Part shown: piece by piece, positions 51,881 through 61,222 of the stretch | How positions within the stretch are numbered: position 1 is the first letter of the stretch | Layout of the letters: each line of letters starts with the position of its first letter | Assembly (NCBI GenBank): GCA_002416125.1 | Contig: DIBU01000004.1 | Coordinates: 1 to 64,000, forward strand | Length of the DNA stretch: 64,000 bases | Reading direction: 5' to 3' | Source: Halieaceae bacterium UBA5044 | Lineage (GTDB): Bacteria > Pseudomonadota > Gammaproteobacteria > Pseudomonadales > Halieaceae | Translations under genes and position numbers: made by a program | Notes under the pieces: model-generated | What the model was told of the DNA's origin: nothing | Databases searched by the model: none | What the model saw: only the letters and a program-made list of their open reading frames with translations

Positions 51881-53578
51881 GTGAGCGCCTCGCCTGCAAC
51901 CCTCGGCCATCGGCGTGCGCTGCGCTTCTGGGGCTGGGGTTACGCCGATGAGGTGTTGGATGCGGACGAGGAAACGCGTCTGGCTGACCTGGTGTCGCTG
52001 CTGGGGGGCGGGTCCCCCGTTGCCGCACCGACGCTGGCGGATTTCACGCTACCCGCGCCACGTATCACGCCACCCGCGTCGTTGCAGGACATCTGCTCCG
52101 CCTCACTCTACGACCGCCTGTCCCATGCCTTGGGCAAGTCGCTTGCCGACAGCCTGCGCCTGCTGCATCGCACGGTGCCGGCAGTGCCGGATCAGGTGGT
52201 ATTCCCGCACGATGAGACGCAACTCGAAGCGGTGCTCGACTGGGCGAACAGTGTGCGTGCCGCGGTGATTCCCTTCGGTGGCGGCACCAGCGTCTGCGGT
52301 GGTGTCGAAGCGGATATTCGGGGCGACTACGACGGCGTGCTGTCCGTCGACCTGCAATACATGAATCGCGTGCTGGATATTGACCGCAGCAGCCGGGCGG
52401 CGCTGATCGAGGGGGGCGCCCTGGGCCCCGAGCTCGAGGCGGCCTTGAAACCCGCGGGGCTGACGCTGCGGCATTTCCCCCAGAGCTTTCAGTTCTCCAC
52501 CCTGGGGGGCTGGATAGCGACTCGCGCCGGCGGCCACTACGCCACCCAGTACACGCACATCGACGACTTTGTCGAGAACCTGCGCATGCTGACCCCCCGT
52601 GGTGTGCTGGAAACGCGCCGCCTGCCCGGTTCCGGCGCTGGCCCGTCCCCCGACCGCATGCTGATCGGCTCCGAGGGGACACTCGGCTTTATCACCCGCG
52701 CCTGGATGCGGGTGCAGGACCGCCCGCGCTACCGCGCTTCGGCCAGCGTGCGCTTCCCCGATATGGCGCAAGCCACCCGAGCGGTGCGCGCCGTGAGCCA
52801 GGCAGCGCTGTTTCCCAGCAACTGCCGCCTGCTGGACCCGGCGGAAGCGCTGCTGAACGGTGTCGGTGACGGCACCACAGCGTTGCTTGTGCTGGCCTTT
52901 GAATCCGCCGATCACCCGCTGGATGCCTGGCTGGCGCGTGCGCTTGAGTTGATGGCAGACCACGGCGGGCGCTGGGATGCCGAGGCGGCGCAGCGCTCCC
53001 TGCGCGGCCAGGATGACAGCGCGGGGGCGGAGCACCGGCAGGGCGCAGCGGGCACCTGGCGCGACCAGTTCCTGCGTGCGCCCTATTATCGCAACTACCT
53101 GACACCCCGTGGCGTCATGGCGGATACCTTCGAGACCGCGATCACCTGGGACCGCTTCGACGCTTTCTACACCGGTGTGCGCGCTGCACTGGAGCGCGCC
53201 ATCCGCGAAGCAACCGGGGCAGATGGCCTGCTCAGTTGCCGTTTTACCCACGTCTACCCCGATGGCCCTGCACCGTACTTCACCTTCTATGCGCGAGGCA
53301 CCGACCAGGGTGACATGCAGGCGATGCTGGACCGCTGGCGCCATATCAAGCGTGCCGCCAACGCGGCGGTCACCGGCCTTGGCGGCACGGTGACGCACCA
53401 CCACGCCGTGGGGCGGGATCATCGTCCAGCGGGCTACGACGAGCAGGTGCCAGCGCTGTTCCGCGAAGCCTTCGCCGGCGCTCGCGCCGTGCTCGATCCG
53501 CAGGGCATGATGAACCCGGGCGTTCTGGTCGACACGCCGTCCCGCGGCGCGGTGGCGGGCGGGGTGCTGGGCAATTGA
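51881..53578 (+). CDS. FAD-binding oxidase, alkyldihydroxyacetonephosphate synthase-like
   Basis: A 565-residue protein from GTG 51881. Residues about 110-290 form the PCMH FAD domain: IPFGGGTSVCGGVEAD, GALGPELEAALKPAGLTL, GWIATRAGGHYATQYTHIDD and GSEGTLGFITRAWMRV. The C-terminus has the AGPS-type THHHAVGRDHRPAGYDE, where the His run and Arg belong to the active site. In AGPS the reaction swaps an acyl for an alkyl chain on dihydroxyacetone phosphate; bacterial members usually act as FAD oxidases of unclear substrate. The tRNA-Arg unit follows. Confidence 0.88.
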   Translation: MSASPATLGHRRALRFWGWGYADEVLDADEETRLADLVSLLGGGSPVAAPTLADFTLPAPRITPPASLQDICSASLYDRLSHALGKSLADSLRLLHRTVPAVPDQVVFPHDETQLEAVLDWANSVRAAVIPFGGGTSVCGGVEADIRGDYDGVLSVDLQYMNRVLDIDRSSRAALIEGGALGPELEAALKPAGLTLRHFPQSFQFSTLGGWIATRAGGHYATQYTHIDDFVENLRMLTPRGVLETRRLPGSGAGPSPDRMLIGSEGTLGFITRAWMRVQDRPRYRASASVRFPDMAQATRAVRAVSQAALFPSNCRLLDPAEALLNGVGDGTTALLVLAFESADHPLDAWLARALELMADHGGRWDAEAAQRSLRGQDDSAGAEHRQGAAGTWRDQFLRAPYYRNYLTPRGVMADTFETAITWDRFDAFYTGVRAALERAIREATGADGLLSCRFTHVYPDGPAPYFTFYARGTDQGDMQAMLDRWRHIKRAANAAVTGLGGTVTHHHAVGRDHRPAGYDEQVPALFREAFAGARAVLDPQGMMNPGVLVDTPSRGAVAGGVLGN

Positions 53579-53600
53579 CGTGTTTTTGGGGCCGGGGGAC

Positions 53601-53629
53601 TTGACGAACAGGGCATCGATACCTATAGT
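53601..53629 (+). promoter_or_regulatory. Promoter of tRNA-Arg
   Basis: TTGACG (53601-53606) and TATAGT (53624-53629) are spaced by 17 bases, and the tRNA begins 14 bases after the -10 box. Both hexamers differ from consensus by one base. Confidence 0.75.
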
Positions 53630-53642
53630 AGCGCCCCTCAAC

Positions 53643-53719
53643 GCGCCTGTAGCTCAGCTGGATAGAGTACCTGGCTACGAACCAGGCGGTCGCACGTTCG
53701 AATCGTGCCAGGCGCGCCA
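53643..53719 (+). tRNA. tRNA-Arg (anticodon ACG)
   Basis: A 77-base gene. The acceptor arms GCGCCTG / CAGGCGC pair fully, followed by discriminator G and an encoded CCA. The D arm is AGCTCAGCTGGATAGAGT, the anticodon arm is CTGGC-TACGAAC-CAG with anticodon ACG, and GTTCGAATC is the T loop. ACG is normally read with A34 changed to inosine by TadA, covering CGU, CGC and CGA. Confidence 0.96.
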
Positions 53720-53738
53720 AAAACTCGTTAAACATCAG

Positions 53739-53770
53739 ACGGTTGGCCCATCATGAGCCAGCCGTTTTTT
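53739..53770 (+). terminator. Rho-independent terminator of tRNA-Arg
   Basis: The stem ACGGTTGGC / GCCAGCCGT (one G-U pair) around CCATCATGA is followed by TTTTT. It lies 20 bases after the tRNA 3' end and before the histidine kinase gene. Confidence 0.85.
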
Positions 53771-53822
53771 GTTTCAGCGCCCGCCAACGATAGTCTGGTC
53801 AGCTTCACACGGCAACCGACTC

Positions 53823-55382
53823 ATGTATAAACGAAAGCTCTTCTATTTCGGGTTTACCACAGCGTTTATTCTGCTGGTGGCGTTGATCAGCACCGCGATA
53901 TCGGCGCACCTCACCCGCGACAATCTCCGCCAGAGCACCATTGCCCAGTCCCTGCTTGTCGAACATGAGAAGCTGGCGGGCACCTCCTATCGCCTTTTCA
54001 AGCAACTTACGGATGAAGTGATTTTCGGTCGCAACGCCAATCAGGCTTTTGTGCGCAAGAAGCAGCTTGCGATCCGGGAATCGCTCGACAGGATTCGTCA
54101 GTTGGAACTTGAACAGCGGGAAGCCCTGGGTGTGGCTATCACGCAGGGCAGCGTCGAGGACACTGACGAGCTTGTGCGTCTTATTGATCATATTATCGGT
54201 GAATTCCAGGCGGTGGTTGTCAGTAGCAATGGCCTGCCGCTCAATCAGCAGGAACAGCTGCGCAACCTGCTTGAAGTGACGATTGATGACGAGTTCAGAG
54301 AGTCGATCAACGCCGCTGTATCACGGCAGAGCCGTGTGGTTGCCGCGATCAATGCCAGGATAGATACGCTCAACATTGTTATCGTCTGGTTCACCATAGG
54401 CCTTGCTGGCTTGTCGCTGCCATTGATCATCTACGGCTGCTATTGGCTCTTCAACCAGCTTTACCAACCGCTTGTATTGATTCAGGGGGCTACCAATGCC
54501 ATCGCCTCCGGGCATTACGATAGCCCCATAGCCGTTACCCTGGACGATGAGTTCCAGGCCCTGGCGATGTCCATCAATCAGCTGGCGGTGCGTCTGCAGG
54601 AGCATGAAGCCAAGGAGTTGGAATCGCGGCAGAAACTCGAGTTTGATGTGAAGCAGAGAACGAGTGAGTTAACGGAGGCGAACCTGCAGCTGACCAAGAT
54701 CGACTCGCGGCGTCGGCAGTTTATCGCCGATGTGTCGCACGAGCTGCGGACCCCACTCACCATCATCAGGGGTGAGGCGCAGGTTACGCTGCGGTTGCAG
54801 TCGGCCTCCGAAACGGATTTTAAAGAGACGTTGCGCGCGATTCTGGACCAATCGGTCAAGTTAAGCCGCCTGGTGGATGACCTGCTGCTCTTGACGCGGG
54901 CAGAGATGAGTCAACTGCACCTGGAGTTCAGCAATAATGAACTGGAGCCGCTGCTTGAGCAGGAAGTGGCCAAGTGGCAGAAGCTCAATACCGAGCGTGC
55001 GTATACCCTGTCTGTTGAACCCCAGCTGCTCAATGTCCCGCTGGCGATCGACAAACCGCGGATTCAGCAGGTGGTGTCCATCCTGCTGGACAACGCGACC
55101 AAGTATTCAGAGGCAGGTAAACCGGTGGAAATTGCAGCTCGTGCCGGGGAGGAGATGGTTACGATCTCAGTGAGGGATTCAGGCGGCGGCATTTCCGCGG
55201 CGGAAGTGGACAATATATTTGAGCGATTCGTGCGTTTCAGCAAGCACAATCAGGGCCTGGGCCTCGGCTTATCCATCGCAAAAGCCATCGTGGAGGCGCA
55301 CGGTGGTCAGATTATGGTTGAGTCGGTGCAGGGACAAGGTTCCTGTTTTTCCTTTACCCTGCCGACTGAGCGGCGGTCATGA
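53823..55382 (+). CDS. Sensor histidine kinase with periplasmic domain and HAMP
   Basis: A 519-residue protein starting at ATG 53823. Two membrane helices (about residues 8-30 and 186-208) flank a helical periplasmic sensor. HAMP covers about residues 210-270, then a coil leads to the HisKA site DVSHELRTPL (His306). The ATPase end has the N-box ILLDNATKYSEA, G1 VRDSGGGIS and G2 GLGLGLSIAKAIVEAHGG. It phosphorylates the response regulator in the next gene, which overlaps by 4 bases. The sensed signal is unknown. Confidence 0.93.
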   Translation: MYKRKLFYFGFTTAFILLVALISTAISAHLTRDNLRQSTIAQSLLVEHEKLAGTSYRLFKQLTDEVIFGRNANQAFVRKKQLAIRESLDRIRQLELEQREALGVAITQGSVEDTDELVRLIDHIIGEFQAVVVSSNGLPLNQQEQLRNLLEVTIDDEFRESINAAVSRQSRVVAAINARIDTLNIVIVWFTIGLAGLSLPLIIYGCYWLFNQLYQPLVLIQGATNAIASGHYDSPIAVTLDDEFQALAMSINQLAVRLQEHEAKELESRQKLEFDVKQRTSELTEANLQLTKIDSRRRQFIADVSHELRTPLTIIRGEAQVTLRLQSASETDFKETLRAILDQSVKLSRLVDDLLLLTRAEMSQLHLEFSNNELEPLLEQEVAKWQKLNTERAYTLSVEPQLLNVPLAIDKPRIQQVVSILLDNATKYSEAGKPVEIAARAGEEMVTISVRDSGGGISAAEVDNIFERFVRFSKHNQGLGLGLSIAKAIVEAHGGQIMVESVQGQGSCFSFTLPTERRS

Positions 55383-56071
55383 GTATTCTTCTGGCCGACG
55401 ACGAAGCACCGCTGCTACATTTCCTGGCACGCGGATTGCGCGCCGAGGGTCACGCCTGCACCACACTGACTGACCTGCATGACGTAGTACCCTCCGTGCG
55501 CAAGCACTCGCCCGACATCGTGGTGCTCGACCGCCTCTTCGGTTCACAGGATAGCCTGCAGATTATCAGTGTTATCAAGGCCTTGCCTGAGCCACCCATG
55601 ATTCTGATGTTGACGGCTCTGGACGATGTCAGCGAAAGGGTCCGGGGCCTGCAGGAGGGTGCTGACGACTACTTGTGCAAGCCTTTCGATTTCGACGAAT
55701 TTTTGGCGCGCATCACGGCGCTGCAACGGCGCGCCGGGGCAGTGCCGCGTGACAGCCGGAGCACGCTGGAGGTCGGCACGCTGGTGCTGGAGCGGGAGGA
55801 ACGGGTCGCGCGGGTGAAGGGCGCGGAGATGTCGCTGACCAAGATTGAATTCGAGCTGCTGATCTACCTGACCGAAAATCAGGGAAAGGTGTTATCGCGG
55901 GAACGCATCCTGAACCGTGTTTGGAAAACGCACAGCGATCCGCAAACCAATATTGTCGATGTCTATATCAGCCGCCTGAGGCGCAAACTGGCAACCGACG
56001 CAGATATCGCGATCCAGACATTGCGGGGCAACGGGTATCGGCTTGCCTTACGGGAAGGCCCGGAGGTCTGA
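55379..56071 (+). CDS. OmpR-family response regulator
   Basis: A 230-residue protein. The receiver has DDEAPLLHFLARGL and phospho-acceptor Asp51 in DIVVLDRLF, with the switch Lys in DYLCKPFDFDE. The C-terminal winged-helix (residues about 135-228) has ERILNRVWKTHSDPQTN and VDVYISRLRRKL, the OmpR/PhoB DNA-binding helix. It is coupled to the kinase gene (ATGA overlap). Likely targets include the ompW-like gene downstream, whose upstream region has 11-base-period direct repeats. Confidence 0.94.
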   Translation: MSILLADDEAPLLHFLARGLRAEGHACTTLTDLHDVVPSVRKHSPDIVVLDRLFGSQDSLQIISVIKALPEPPMILMLTALDDVSERVRGLQEGADDYLCKPFDFDEFLARITALQRRAGAVPRDSRSTLEVGTLVLEREERVARVKGAEMSLTKIEFELLIYLTENQGKVLSRERILNRVWKTHSDPQTNIVDVYISRLRRKLATDADIAIQTLRGNGYRLALREGPEV

Positions 56072-56101
56072 GCGGCGAGGCGCCAGTTGCGAAGTCGGCA
56101 C

Positions 56102-56132
56102 GAAAAAAAGCGCCCGCGTGGAGGCGGGCGCT
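56102..56132 (-). terminator. Rho-independent terminator of the gene at 56181-56735
   Basis: On the minus strand AGCGCCCGC-CTCCAC-GCGGGCGCT is followed by TTTTTTT. It lies about 50 bases after the stop of the secreted protein gene, and may also stop transcripts from the two-component operon, since the stem is symmetric. Confidence 0.85.
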
Positions 56133-56180
56133 GCCGGGATGTTTGCCGCTCTTACCGCGGCAAAAAGCCGTGTGGTTAGA

Positions 56181-56735
56181 TCAGTTCTGGTATTCCAGCG
56201 AGGAGTGGTGCAGCACGATCCGCACATCACCGGCGTCATCCTTCACGAAGCCCCAGGTTTTGTCGACTGACGTCACACTGCCGTCTTTGCCGGTGAAATG
56301 CACCTTGCCAATTGTGGAGGCACTGTCACCCGCGATGAATACGGCGTTGTTGTCAATCTCGCACTTCTGCCAGCCTTTGAGCGCGAAGCCTGTATCGCTG
56401 GGGAAATTCGGGTCGCCACCAACAAAATAGGACAGCGCGCCTTCACTGGTGGGACGGAAAGTCTGCGGTTTCACGGTCAATGTGGGTTTGAACAGAACTG
56501 CACCCATCTGATAGCCGTAAGCCGCATCGATGACGTTCTTGGCGAGTGACTTGGCGGCTGCCTGGCCTTTCTCCTCGTGGGTTTTGCTGATATCGACCAG
56601 CGCCTGGCACCAGCCCTTCTGTGCCGCCAGCACCTCCTGCTCCGAGAGGCCCTGATTCACTACGACGGCGCTTGCGAAGGCCTGGCTGGAGGCCAGAACG
56701 AGTGCGGAAATACCTGCGGCTGCTTTAAGTTTCAT
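56181..56735 (-). CDS. Secreted NTF2-like protein (family sometimes labelled phosphoribosyl-AMP cyclohydrolase)
   Basis: A 184-residue protein with a signal peptide ending QAFA-SAVVV. The mature start is EVLAAQKGWCQALVDISKT, followed by LAKNVIDAAYGYQMGAVLFKP, EGALSYFVGGD, FALKGWQKCEI, TWGFVKDDAGDVRIVLHHS. This helix-sheet layout fits an exported NTF2-like fold. I recall close relatives annotated as phosphoribosyl-AMP cyclohydrolase, but the HisI zinc and magnesium motifs are absent here, so that name should not be used. It has its own terminator. Confidence 0.6.
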   Translation of the reverse strand: MKLKAAAGISALVLASSQAFASAVVVNQGLSEQEVLAAQKGWCQALVDISKTHEEKGQAAAKSLAKNVIDAAYGYQMGAVLFKPTLTVKPQTFRPTSEGALSYFVGGDPNFPSDTGFALKGWQKCEIDNNAVFIAGDSASTIGKVHFTGKDGSVTSVDKTWGFVKDDAGDVRIVLHHSSLEYQN

Positions 56736-56803
56736 GGTCTAACTCCTGTGTTGGATGGTATGTGACGAGAAAAATAGTCCGTTGGTCAAGGTCTTCCTGC
56801 GCG

Positions 56804-57475
56804 CTAGAAGCGATAGCCGATGGAAAGGGTGTACACCATCGGATCAATTTCGATGGAGTCCACGCGTCCAGGTGCCCCGTTGAGGGTGAACGAGGCCTCG
56901 GTGTCGATGTCGATCCAGCGTACCGATCCATTGACGAACCACTGGTCGCTGACCATGTAGTCAACGCCGACTTGTGCGGCGAAACCCCAGGAGTCATCCA
57001 GCGACAGGTTCGCCAACCCCGCGTCCGCGTTCGGGCCGGTAAACTCCTCATCGAAAATGAATGTATAGTTCAGTCCTGCGCCGATGTAGGGCTGGAAGGC
57101 GCTGGACGGGGCGTTGAAGTAGTAGTTGACGGTAACCGTGGGCGGAAGGTGGGTGACTTCGCCCAAGCGATTGCCCGTACCCAGGGGGTCGCTGACGCCA
57201 AAGTCAACGTCGTGGGTAAACGGCGTAGCGGCCAGCACTTCGACATTCAGCCTGTCCGTGAAGAAGTAGGCGAGGTTGAGGCCGAGTTGGGTATCGTCGC
57301 CGACCGCCAGGTCGACCCCGAGGTCCGCACCGACAAATATGTTTGACGAGGAGTCGTCAGGTGACACATTGGCAAGCCCGGCACGCACGATGATGTCGCC
57401 TTGCTCGAATGCGAAAGTGCTTTGCGATGCCGCGGCCACAGACAGAGCGATCAATCCAAGTTTGATGTTTTTCAT
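56804..57475 (-). CDS. OmpW-family outer-membrane protein
   Basis: A 223-residue protein with a signal peptide (AASQSTFAFEQGD). The mature start DIIVRAGLANVSPDDSSSN and SFTDRLNVEVLAATPF-like strands (FFTDRLNVEVLAATPFTHD), then GDVTHLPPTVTVNYYF and YTLSIGYRF at the end, show the eight-strand OmpW/AlkL barrel, with a final Phe. Such proteins let small hydrophobic molecules across the outer membrane. Next to a two-component system, it is a likely target of that system. Confidence 0.93.
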   Translation of the reverse strand: MKNIKLGLIALSVAAASQSTFAFEQGDIIVRAGLANVSPDDSSSNIFVGADLGVDLAVGDDTQLGLNLAYFFTDRLNVEVLAATPFTHDVDFGVSDPLGTGNRLGEVTHLPPTVTVNYYFNAPSSAFQPYIGAGLNYTFIFDEEFTGPNADAGLANLSLDDSWGFAAQVGVDYMVSDQWFVNGSVRWIDIDTEASFTLNGAPGRVDSIEIDPMVYTLSIGYRF

Positions 57476-57779
57476 AAGCTCCCTTTACTGGTTACGTTTA
57501 ACCGAGGCAAATACTAGCGGGCGTCTCTGAAAAACACCTTTCGCAAAGATTAAAAACAGATTAACGCGGCAGTTTGACCCTGGCTCCGGCAGCCAAGCCC
57601 ATACCGTCCGGTTGACGGAATGGGGGTTCACTCGAATCCGCGAGAGCGTTTTCAGAAGGCGGTGCGCTCCATCAAACTGGAACTGTACCGGGGTTTATGC
57701 GTCTTTTTTTGCTGCCTTGGATGCACAGGATTGCGGTATCGTATGCATGCGACGCTGTTCTCGGAGAGGGGAATTAATC
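57476..57779. other. Intergenic region between ompW and the DUF3604 gene
   Basis: About 304 bases between divergent genes. The ompW side is AT-rich and holds two direct repeats AGATTAA with an 11-base period (57547-57564). The DUF3604 side is GC-rich with no convincing promoter, though GGAGAGGGG lies before the ATG. No gene, tRNA or known riboswitch is seen. Confidence 0.6.
57547..57564 (-). promoter_or_regulatory. Direct repeat upstream of ompW, 11-base period
   Basis: On the minus strand TTAATCT occurs twice with start-to-start spacing of 11 bases, about 70-90 bases before the ompW start. Tandem half sites of 11-base period are the pattern bound by OmpR/PhoB-type regulators, and one such regulator is encoded at 55379-56071. 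Confidence 0.35.
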
Positions 57780-59651
57780 ATGGTATCGAAGAGACTCCGG
57801 GCTATGCGTCTGCTTGCAACGCTGGCAGCGCTGGGCTCTGTGACCGTACTCGGCGGGATCGCAGAAACAGCTGGCGCAACGGCTCCAGACGCGAAGCCCT
57901 CGCCATCTGTCGTGCATGGCAGCACAGCCCGCAACGTCTATTTTGGCAATGTACACATTCACACGGCGTGGTCCTTTGACGGCTTTGCCAACGGTGCGAT
58001 GACCGGTCCTGATGATGCCTACCGCTGGGCGAAGGGGGAGGCAATTCCGGGGGGCGGCAACGGTGGTCCGATGCAGATACGCACTCCCCTGGACTTTTAC
58101 GCCGTTTCGGAGCACGCCGAGTACATGGGCGTATTCGTCAAGATGCGCGACCCGGAGAGCCCTTTCAGTAAGCTTCCGATTGCCAAGAGGATAACCTCGC
58201 CCGACCGCGCGGAAGCCTTCGCAGCCTTTGCAGCCGTGCTCGACGACCTGAACCGCGGTGTGCCCCAACCCGAACTGAACGACCCGCTCATGGCCGCCAA
58301 CCTCTGGAAGGAGATCATCGACATCGCCGATGCGCACTATGACCCCGGTGTGTTCACCACGTTCCCGGCCTTTGAATGGACCTCCGCGCCGGACAATCGC
58401 AACCTGCATCGCGTCGTCGTCTTCCAGTCCGGTGAGGGCGTGCCGGAGCGTCCTTTCTCGACAGCCGACTCGACGCGTCCAGAGGACCTCTGGGATTACA
58501 TGGATGCTGCACGGGCCGACGGAGCCACCCTGATGGCAATTCCCCACAACGGCAACGCCAGCGACGGATTGATGTTTTCCCTCCGTGATTCCTTTGGCGA
58601 GGCATTTGATGCGGCGTATGTAGAGGCCCGCACGCGCAATGAATCGCTCTATGAAATCAGTCAGATCAAGGGCACCTCGGAAACCCACCCGCAGTTGTCA
58701 CCCAATGACGAATTCGCCGCCTTTGAGCAATGGGATTACACACTGTCTGCAATTCCCGAGCGGCCTACGCAGCGTGCAGGCAGTTTCCTGCGCCAGGCGT
58801 TGCTCGACGGCGTGGCAATGGAAGCGGAGGGACGCGGTAATCCGTTCAGGTATGGTGTGATCGGGGACTCGGATTCGCACAATTCCGCCGCCTCCATTGA
58901 GGAGGATAACCACACTGGCAAGTTTGCCGTTGAAAACCGTCCGCAGAGTCGTCTCAACGGGCCACTGCCCAACGAGGACAACAATCGGCAGGTGCGACAG
59001 TTCAGCTCGGGGGGTGTCGCGGCGGTTTGGGCGGATGCCAACACGCGGGAGGACATTTTTGCCGCCATGTCGCGCAGGGAAACCTACGGTACCTCGGGTA
59101 CCCGGATGACCGTTCGCCTGTTTGCCGGCTGGGATTTTGCGCCCGATCTGTTGCAGGCTCCTGATTGGGTGGCCAGCGCCTATGCTCGCGGTGTCCCCAT
59201 GGGAGGGTATTTGCAGTCCGGCCCGGAGGGCCGGGCCCCCAGCCTGGTGATTGCGGCCATGAAGGAGGCCGATGGTGCCAACCTGGATCGTATCCAGGTG
59301 GTGAAAGGCTGGGTGCAGGAAGGCGAGGCCAGGGAGAGGATCTACAACGTCGCCTGGTCAGGGGAGCGTGAGCTGACCGCCACGGGGGCGCTGCCGGCGG
59401 TGGGCAATACCGTCGATGTTGCGGCGGCCACCTACAGCAACAGCATTGGCAGTGTGGAGTTGAAATCCATCTGGGTGGATCCCGACTTCGACGCGAGTCA
59501 GCCGGCCTTCTACTACGTGCGTGTGCTGGAGATACCGACGCCGCGCTGGTCCACCTACGACGCCCGCGCCCTCGGCGTGCCTCCACGTGAGGATCTGCCC
59601 CCGTTTATCCAGGAGCGGGCATGGACGTCTCCCATCTGGTACACGCCCTAG
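57780..59651 (+). CDS. Exported DUF3604 protein (PHP-like metal site)
   Basis: A 623-residue protein from ATG 57780. The signal peptide extends to about residue 33 (LGGIAETAGATAPDA). Likely metal-binding motifs are NVHIHTAWSFDGF, DFYAVSEHAEYMGVF, HNGNASDGLMF, and GDSDSHNSAASIEEDN, arranged like the PHP (polymerase and histidinol phosphatase) hydrolase family. It recurs in marine gammaproteobacteria, where its substrate is unknown. An amidase and an aminotransferase follow on the same strand. Confidence 0.9.
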   Translation: MVSKRLRAMRLLATLAALGSVTVLGGIAETAGATAPDAKPSPSVVHGSTARNVYFGNVHIHTAWSFDGFANGAMTGPDDAYRWAKGEAIPGGGNGGPMQIRTPLDFYAVSEHAEYMGVFVKMRDPESPFSKLPIAKRITSPDRAEAFAAFAAVLDDLNRGVPQPELNDPLMAANLWKEIIDIADAHYDPGVFTTFPAFEWTSAPDNRNLHRVVVFQSGEGVPERPFSTADSTRPEDLWDYMDAARADGATLMAIPHNGNASDGLMFSLRDSFGEAFDAAYVEARTRNESLYEISQIKGTSETHPQLSPNDEFAAFEQWDYTLSAIPERPTQRAGSFLRQALLDGVAMEAEGRGNPFRYGVIGDSDSHNSAASIEEDNHTGKFAVENRPQSRLNGPLPNEDNNRQVRQFSSGGVAAVWADANTREDIFAAMSRRETYGTSGTRMTVRLFAGWDFAPDLLQAPDWVASAYARGVPMGGYLQSGPEGRAPSLVIAAMKEADGANLDRIQVVKGWVQEGEARERIYNVAWSGERELTATGALPAVGNTVDVAAATYSNSIGSVELKSIWVDPDFDASQPAFYYVRVLEIPTPRWSTYDARALGVPPREDLPPFIQERAWTSPIWYTP

Positions 59652-59800
59652 AGGCTGTTTTCGAAAGCACTTTCTTGCCGGGATGCCTCCTTGGGTGGGG
59701 TTATTTCCACCCCACGGGTTGACACTGCCGATGCGCGCGGCATACGGTCGTGGGACGTCGTCTAACGATGTCCATGAGTTCGCCGGTGCAGGAGCGTCGC

Positions 59801-61213
59801 ATGAGTAATGAGATTGTCGCCATGACAGCGATGGAGTTGTTGTCCCGCTACCGTGATGGCAGCCTCTCCCCGGTAGAGGCCACCGAGGCGATGCTCGGCC
59901 AGATTCGGTCCCTGGATCCGGCGGTGAATGCCTATTGCCTGGTAGATGAAGAAACCACCCTTGAGATTGCCCGGGCCTCGGAACAGCGCTATCGGAACCG
60001 TGCGACGCTGGGTGGGCTCGACGGTGTGCCGGTTGCCGTGAAGGACGTGTTCCTGACACCGATGTGGCCGACCCTGAAAGGGTCCCGCACGATCGACCCG
60101 GCTAGCACGCTGGGCAAGCGCGCGCCCTGTGTGGCGGCTCTCGAGCGCCACGGCTACGTGCCGCTGGGTAAGACCACGACACCGGAGTTTGGCTGGAAGG
60201 GCGTGACCGACAGTCCGCTGTGTGGTCCTACCAACAACCCGTGGAATCCCGAGAAAACCGCGGGCGGATCAAGCGGTGGCACCGGAGCCGCCGTGGCTTT
60301 GGGCATGGGGCCTATCGGCCTCGGCACCGATGCCGGAGGGTCGATACGCATTCCAGCTGCGTTTTGCGGCATTGTCGGTCACAAGCCCTCCTTTGGGGAA
60401 GTGCCGCACTGGCCCGCCAGTCCATTCGGCACCCTGGCCCATGCCGGCCCGATGACCTGGACGGTTGAGGACTGCGCCCTGCTGATGAATGTGATCACCG
60501 AAGCGGATCACCGGGACGCCAATGCGGTGCCGCGTCGAGGCATCGATTACCTGGCCACGCTGCGCGACGGGGTCGCCGGCATGAAGATTGCGTTCAGCCC
60601 CAATCTCGGTCATGTCGAAGTTACCCGGGAGGTGGAGACGAGCCTGCGCGAGGCGGCCCAGGTGTTCCGGAGCCTGGGCGCATCGGTCGTCGAGGTGGAC
60701 CCGAGTTTCAGCGATCCCCTCGGCTCTTTCGGCCACCTGTTTTATGGCGGCGCTGCGAATGCAATGCGCGACCTCGGGGCGCGCAAGCGGGAGCTCATGG
60801 ACCCGCAACTGGTCAGCGTTGCAGAGAAGGCGGCGCGGCTGTCCATGCTGGATTACCTGGCGGCGATGAACGAGCGCGCGGCGCTGTGCGAACGCATGGC
60901 GAGCTTTCACCAGAAATACGACCTGCTGTTGACCCCGACTCTGCCCATTACGGCGTTCAAAACCAATCGGGAGGTGCCTGAGGACTGGCCGAGCACGCGC
61001 TGGCCCACGTGGACGCCCTTCACCTATCCCTTCAACATGACCGGGCAGCCGGCCCTGTCCGTGCCCTGTGGATTCTGCAGTGAGGGCCTGCCGATTGGCC
61101 TGCAGCTGGTCGGCGCAAAGTTTGATGATGCCCGGGTGTTGCAGGCGGGCTACGCATATCAGTGCGCCGCGCCACTGACCGCGCAGCGTCCCCCGATGTT
61201 CACGCAGCGCTGA
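59801..61213 (+). CDS. Amidase-signature enzyme
   Basis: A 470-residue enzyme. ATG 59801 with GGAG six bases upstream is preferred to ATG 59768. The Ser-cisSer-Lys triad is visible: Lys81 in VPVAVKDVF, Ser157 in AGGSSGGTGAAVA and Ser181 in DAGGSIRIPAAF. Substrate class is not readable; homologues include aryl and acyl-amidases. It is 149 bases after the DUF3604 gene, and the aminotransferase gene starts 9 bases after its stop, so those two are one transcript. Confidence 0.93.
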   Translation: MSNEIVAMTAMELLSRYRDGSLSPVEATEAMLGQIRSLDPAVNAYCLVDEETTLEIARASEQRYRNRATLGGLDGVPVAVKDVFLTPMWPTLKGSRTIDPASTLGKRAPCVAALERHGYVPLGKTTTPEFGWKGVTDSPLCGPTNNPWNPEKTAGGSSGGTGAAVALGMGPIGLGTDAGGSIRIPAAFCGIVGHKPSFGEVPHWPASPFGTLAHAGPMTWTVEDCALLMNVITEADHRDANAVPRRGIDYLATLRDGVAGMKIAFSPNLGHVEVTREVETSLREAAQVFRSLGASVVEVDPSFSDPLGSFGHLFYGGAANAMRDLGARKRELMDPQLVSVAEKAARLSMLDYLAAMNERAALCERMASFHQKYDLLLTPTLPITAFKTNREVPEDWPSTRWPTWTPFTYPFNMTGQPALSVPCGFCSEGLPIGLQLVGAKFDDARVLQAGYAYQCAAPLTAQRPPMFTQR

Positions 61214-61222
61214 GGAAACGGC

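Noticed and set aside
53643..53719. tRNA-Arg as an island attachment site
   Set aside because: No repeat of the tRNA 3' end was seen in the window and flanking genes have core composition.
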